Shown here in pieces: positions 63,171 to 64,000 of a stretch of DNA of 64,000 nt (its first letter is position 1; every line of letters starts with the position of its first letter). Below the pieces are notes generated by a model. It ran no database searches. It was not told the origin of the DNA and saw only the letters and a list, made by a program, of their open reading frames with translations. Origin of the DNA: Allium sativum (taxonomy: Eukaryota; Streptophyta; Magnoliopsida; Asparagales; Amaryllidaceae); contig CM060922.1 of the NCBI GenBank assembly GCA_030737875.1, positions 232,976,335 through 233,040,334 of the forward strand, read 5' to 3'. A program made the position numbers and the translations under genes.

Positions 63171-63430
63171 CATCTGTCATCTGCTAAGTCTGCTGAAAAT
63201 GCCTAAACTGTTACATGTTAAATCTGCTAAATTGCTTAATCTGCTGAATCCGTTAAGTCGCCTAATCTGCGAAATCTGTTATCTTCCTTATCTGTTGAGT
63301 TGGTATATTTAGTCTGTTATTGACATAATCTGAATTGGAAATAGTTTTGACTAATTGACATGTACCTTAGACGTGGGCATAAATGCTAAATTATTAATTA
63401 ATTGGCCGCAAAGATGAACATGGCTAACTC

Positions 63431-63640
63431 GAGGTTGGAATGAGTTTGCGGCGTAATTCTGCCCGGAACCGCCCGGCATATCCAGTGGCCGCAAACAATA
63501 GGTTCTAATGTGAGAAGTTAGTCATAACGTGCTTGAAACCCGAGGTTAGACTCAGTTTGCGACAGAAATCTGCCCGGAACCAACCGGCCTAACCAGTAGC
63601 CGCAAACTGTCAGTCTAATGTGAGAGGTCTGGTCATTAAT
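63431..63640 (+). repeat. Duplicated 112-bp hairpin module in E4
   Basis: Two modules starting GAGGTT (63431, 63543), each with arms GTTTGCGGC/GCCGCAAAC: perfect at 63444-63452 with 63488-63496, and with one mismatch at 63555-63563 with 63599-63607. Each ends TCTAATGTGAGA. Confidence 0.75.
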
Positions 63641-64000
63641 ATTTAATTAATGAAAATCTGAGATAAATATGATTTCTAAAACGTGTTGGGCGGATAGGGT
63701 TAAACCCACTAGACTGATGAATTTAATAAATCTGTTCCGTGAATCTGTGGGCCCAATTACAAAGTTAGACAAATCTGTAAGTTTGTTAATCTGTACCTGG
63801 TTAATCAATAAGTCTGTTAAATCTGTATATCTGATCCGTTAGTCTGAAAACTTGTCTGTGAACTGGTTGATCCAAATTCTGTATGTCTGAACTTGTAAAC
63901 AAGTTAATCTGAAATCTGTTAGTCTGGGGACACAAGGATAGGAAGGGAATTACTTGTGTCATCTGTTGTTTGGGACCCATATTAGTCAGTAACCCTTTCT

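Larger units (their letters stand above)
61519..64000 (+). mobile_element. E4, LTR retrotransposon entering at the right edge (partial)
   Basis: Begins TGTAACACCCCGTATTTTC, a typical Ty3/gypsy LTR start, exactly where copy C stops matching copy A. TAATA (61514-61518) is the expected target duplication. It contains a TATA-like TATTTAAA (61943-61950), a CT-rich leader with a six-codon frame (62027-62047), a 26-bp minisatellite (63010-63170) and a duplicated hairpin module (63431-63640). No LTR end, PBS or coding domain is visible before the edge, so this LTR may also be long (over 2.4 kb). Confidence 0.7.

Overview
This is repeat-dense, AT-rich plant nuclear DNA, probably from a eudicot with a large genome. 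I infer this from the initiator-methionine-tRNA primer sites, the Ty3/gypsy-style LTR ends (TGTAACAACCCG, TGTAATGACCCG, TGTAACACCCCG) and the UA-rich intron-like segments. I see no intact protein-coding gene, tRNA, rRNA or CRISPR array. Almost all of the window is nested LTR retrotransposons without gag or pol, inserted into an older, tandemly duplicated and decayed gene-like locus. Family names G1, G2, G3 and E4 are labels used only here.

Layout. 1-22560: two G1 elements in minus orientation. Element 1 has LTR A (1-2473, left part outside the window), a 1039-bp interior (2474-3512) and LTR B (3513-9794). It sits inside LTR C of element 2: LTR C (rest, 9795-15169), a 1037-bp interior (15170-16206) and LTR D (16207-22560). 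22561-22694 is the end of an older G1 LTR in the opposite orientation, which carries element 2. 22695-26580 and 39518-40352 hold copies A and B of a 2.3-kb duplicated host segment. Copy B is split by a complete plus-strand G2 element (26581-39517, TSD AATAC). 40353-44997 is host DNA with exon-like scraps. 44998-58580 is a complete minus-strand G3 element (TSD AGTAT). 58586-61518 is host DNA with copy C. From 61519 to the right edge runs the left part of a plus-strand element, E4.

The main result is a group of three related families (G1, G2, G3) with giant LTRs of 5.0-6.4 kb around interiors of only 1.0, 1.35 and 3.4 kb that encode nothing recognisable. They resemble the LARD class known from grasses, but in G1 each LTR is six times longer than the interior. 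They must borrow reverse transcriptase, integrase and Gag from another element. What is conserved between the families is therefore a list of candidate cis-acting signals: the PBS and PPT, a covarying hairpin just after the PBS, a 3' block with an AGCC-GCTT-GGCT hairpin beside a GC palindrome, paired U3 modules, a U5-side block of several hundred bases, and in G2/G3 a probable intron within the LTR followed by a 22-bp palindrome. Each family also carries its own expanded, self-complementary AT-rich minisatellite. All readings are by eye; identities and lengths quoted as approximate were not computed by alignment.
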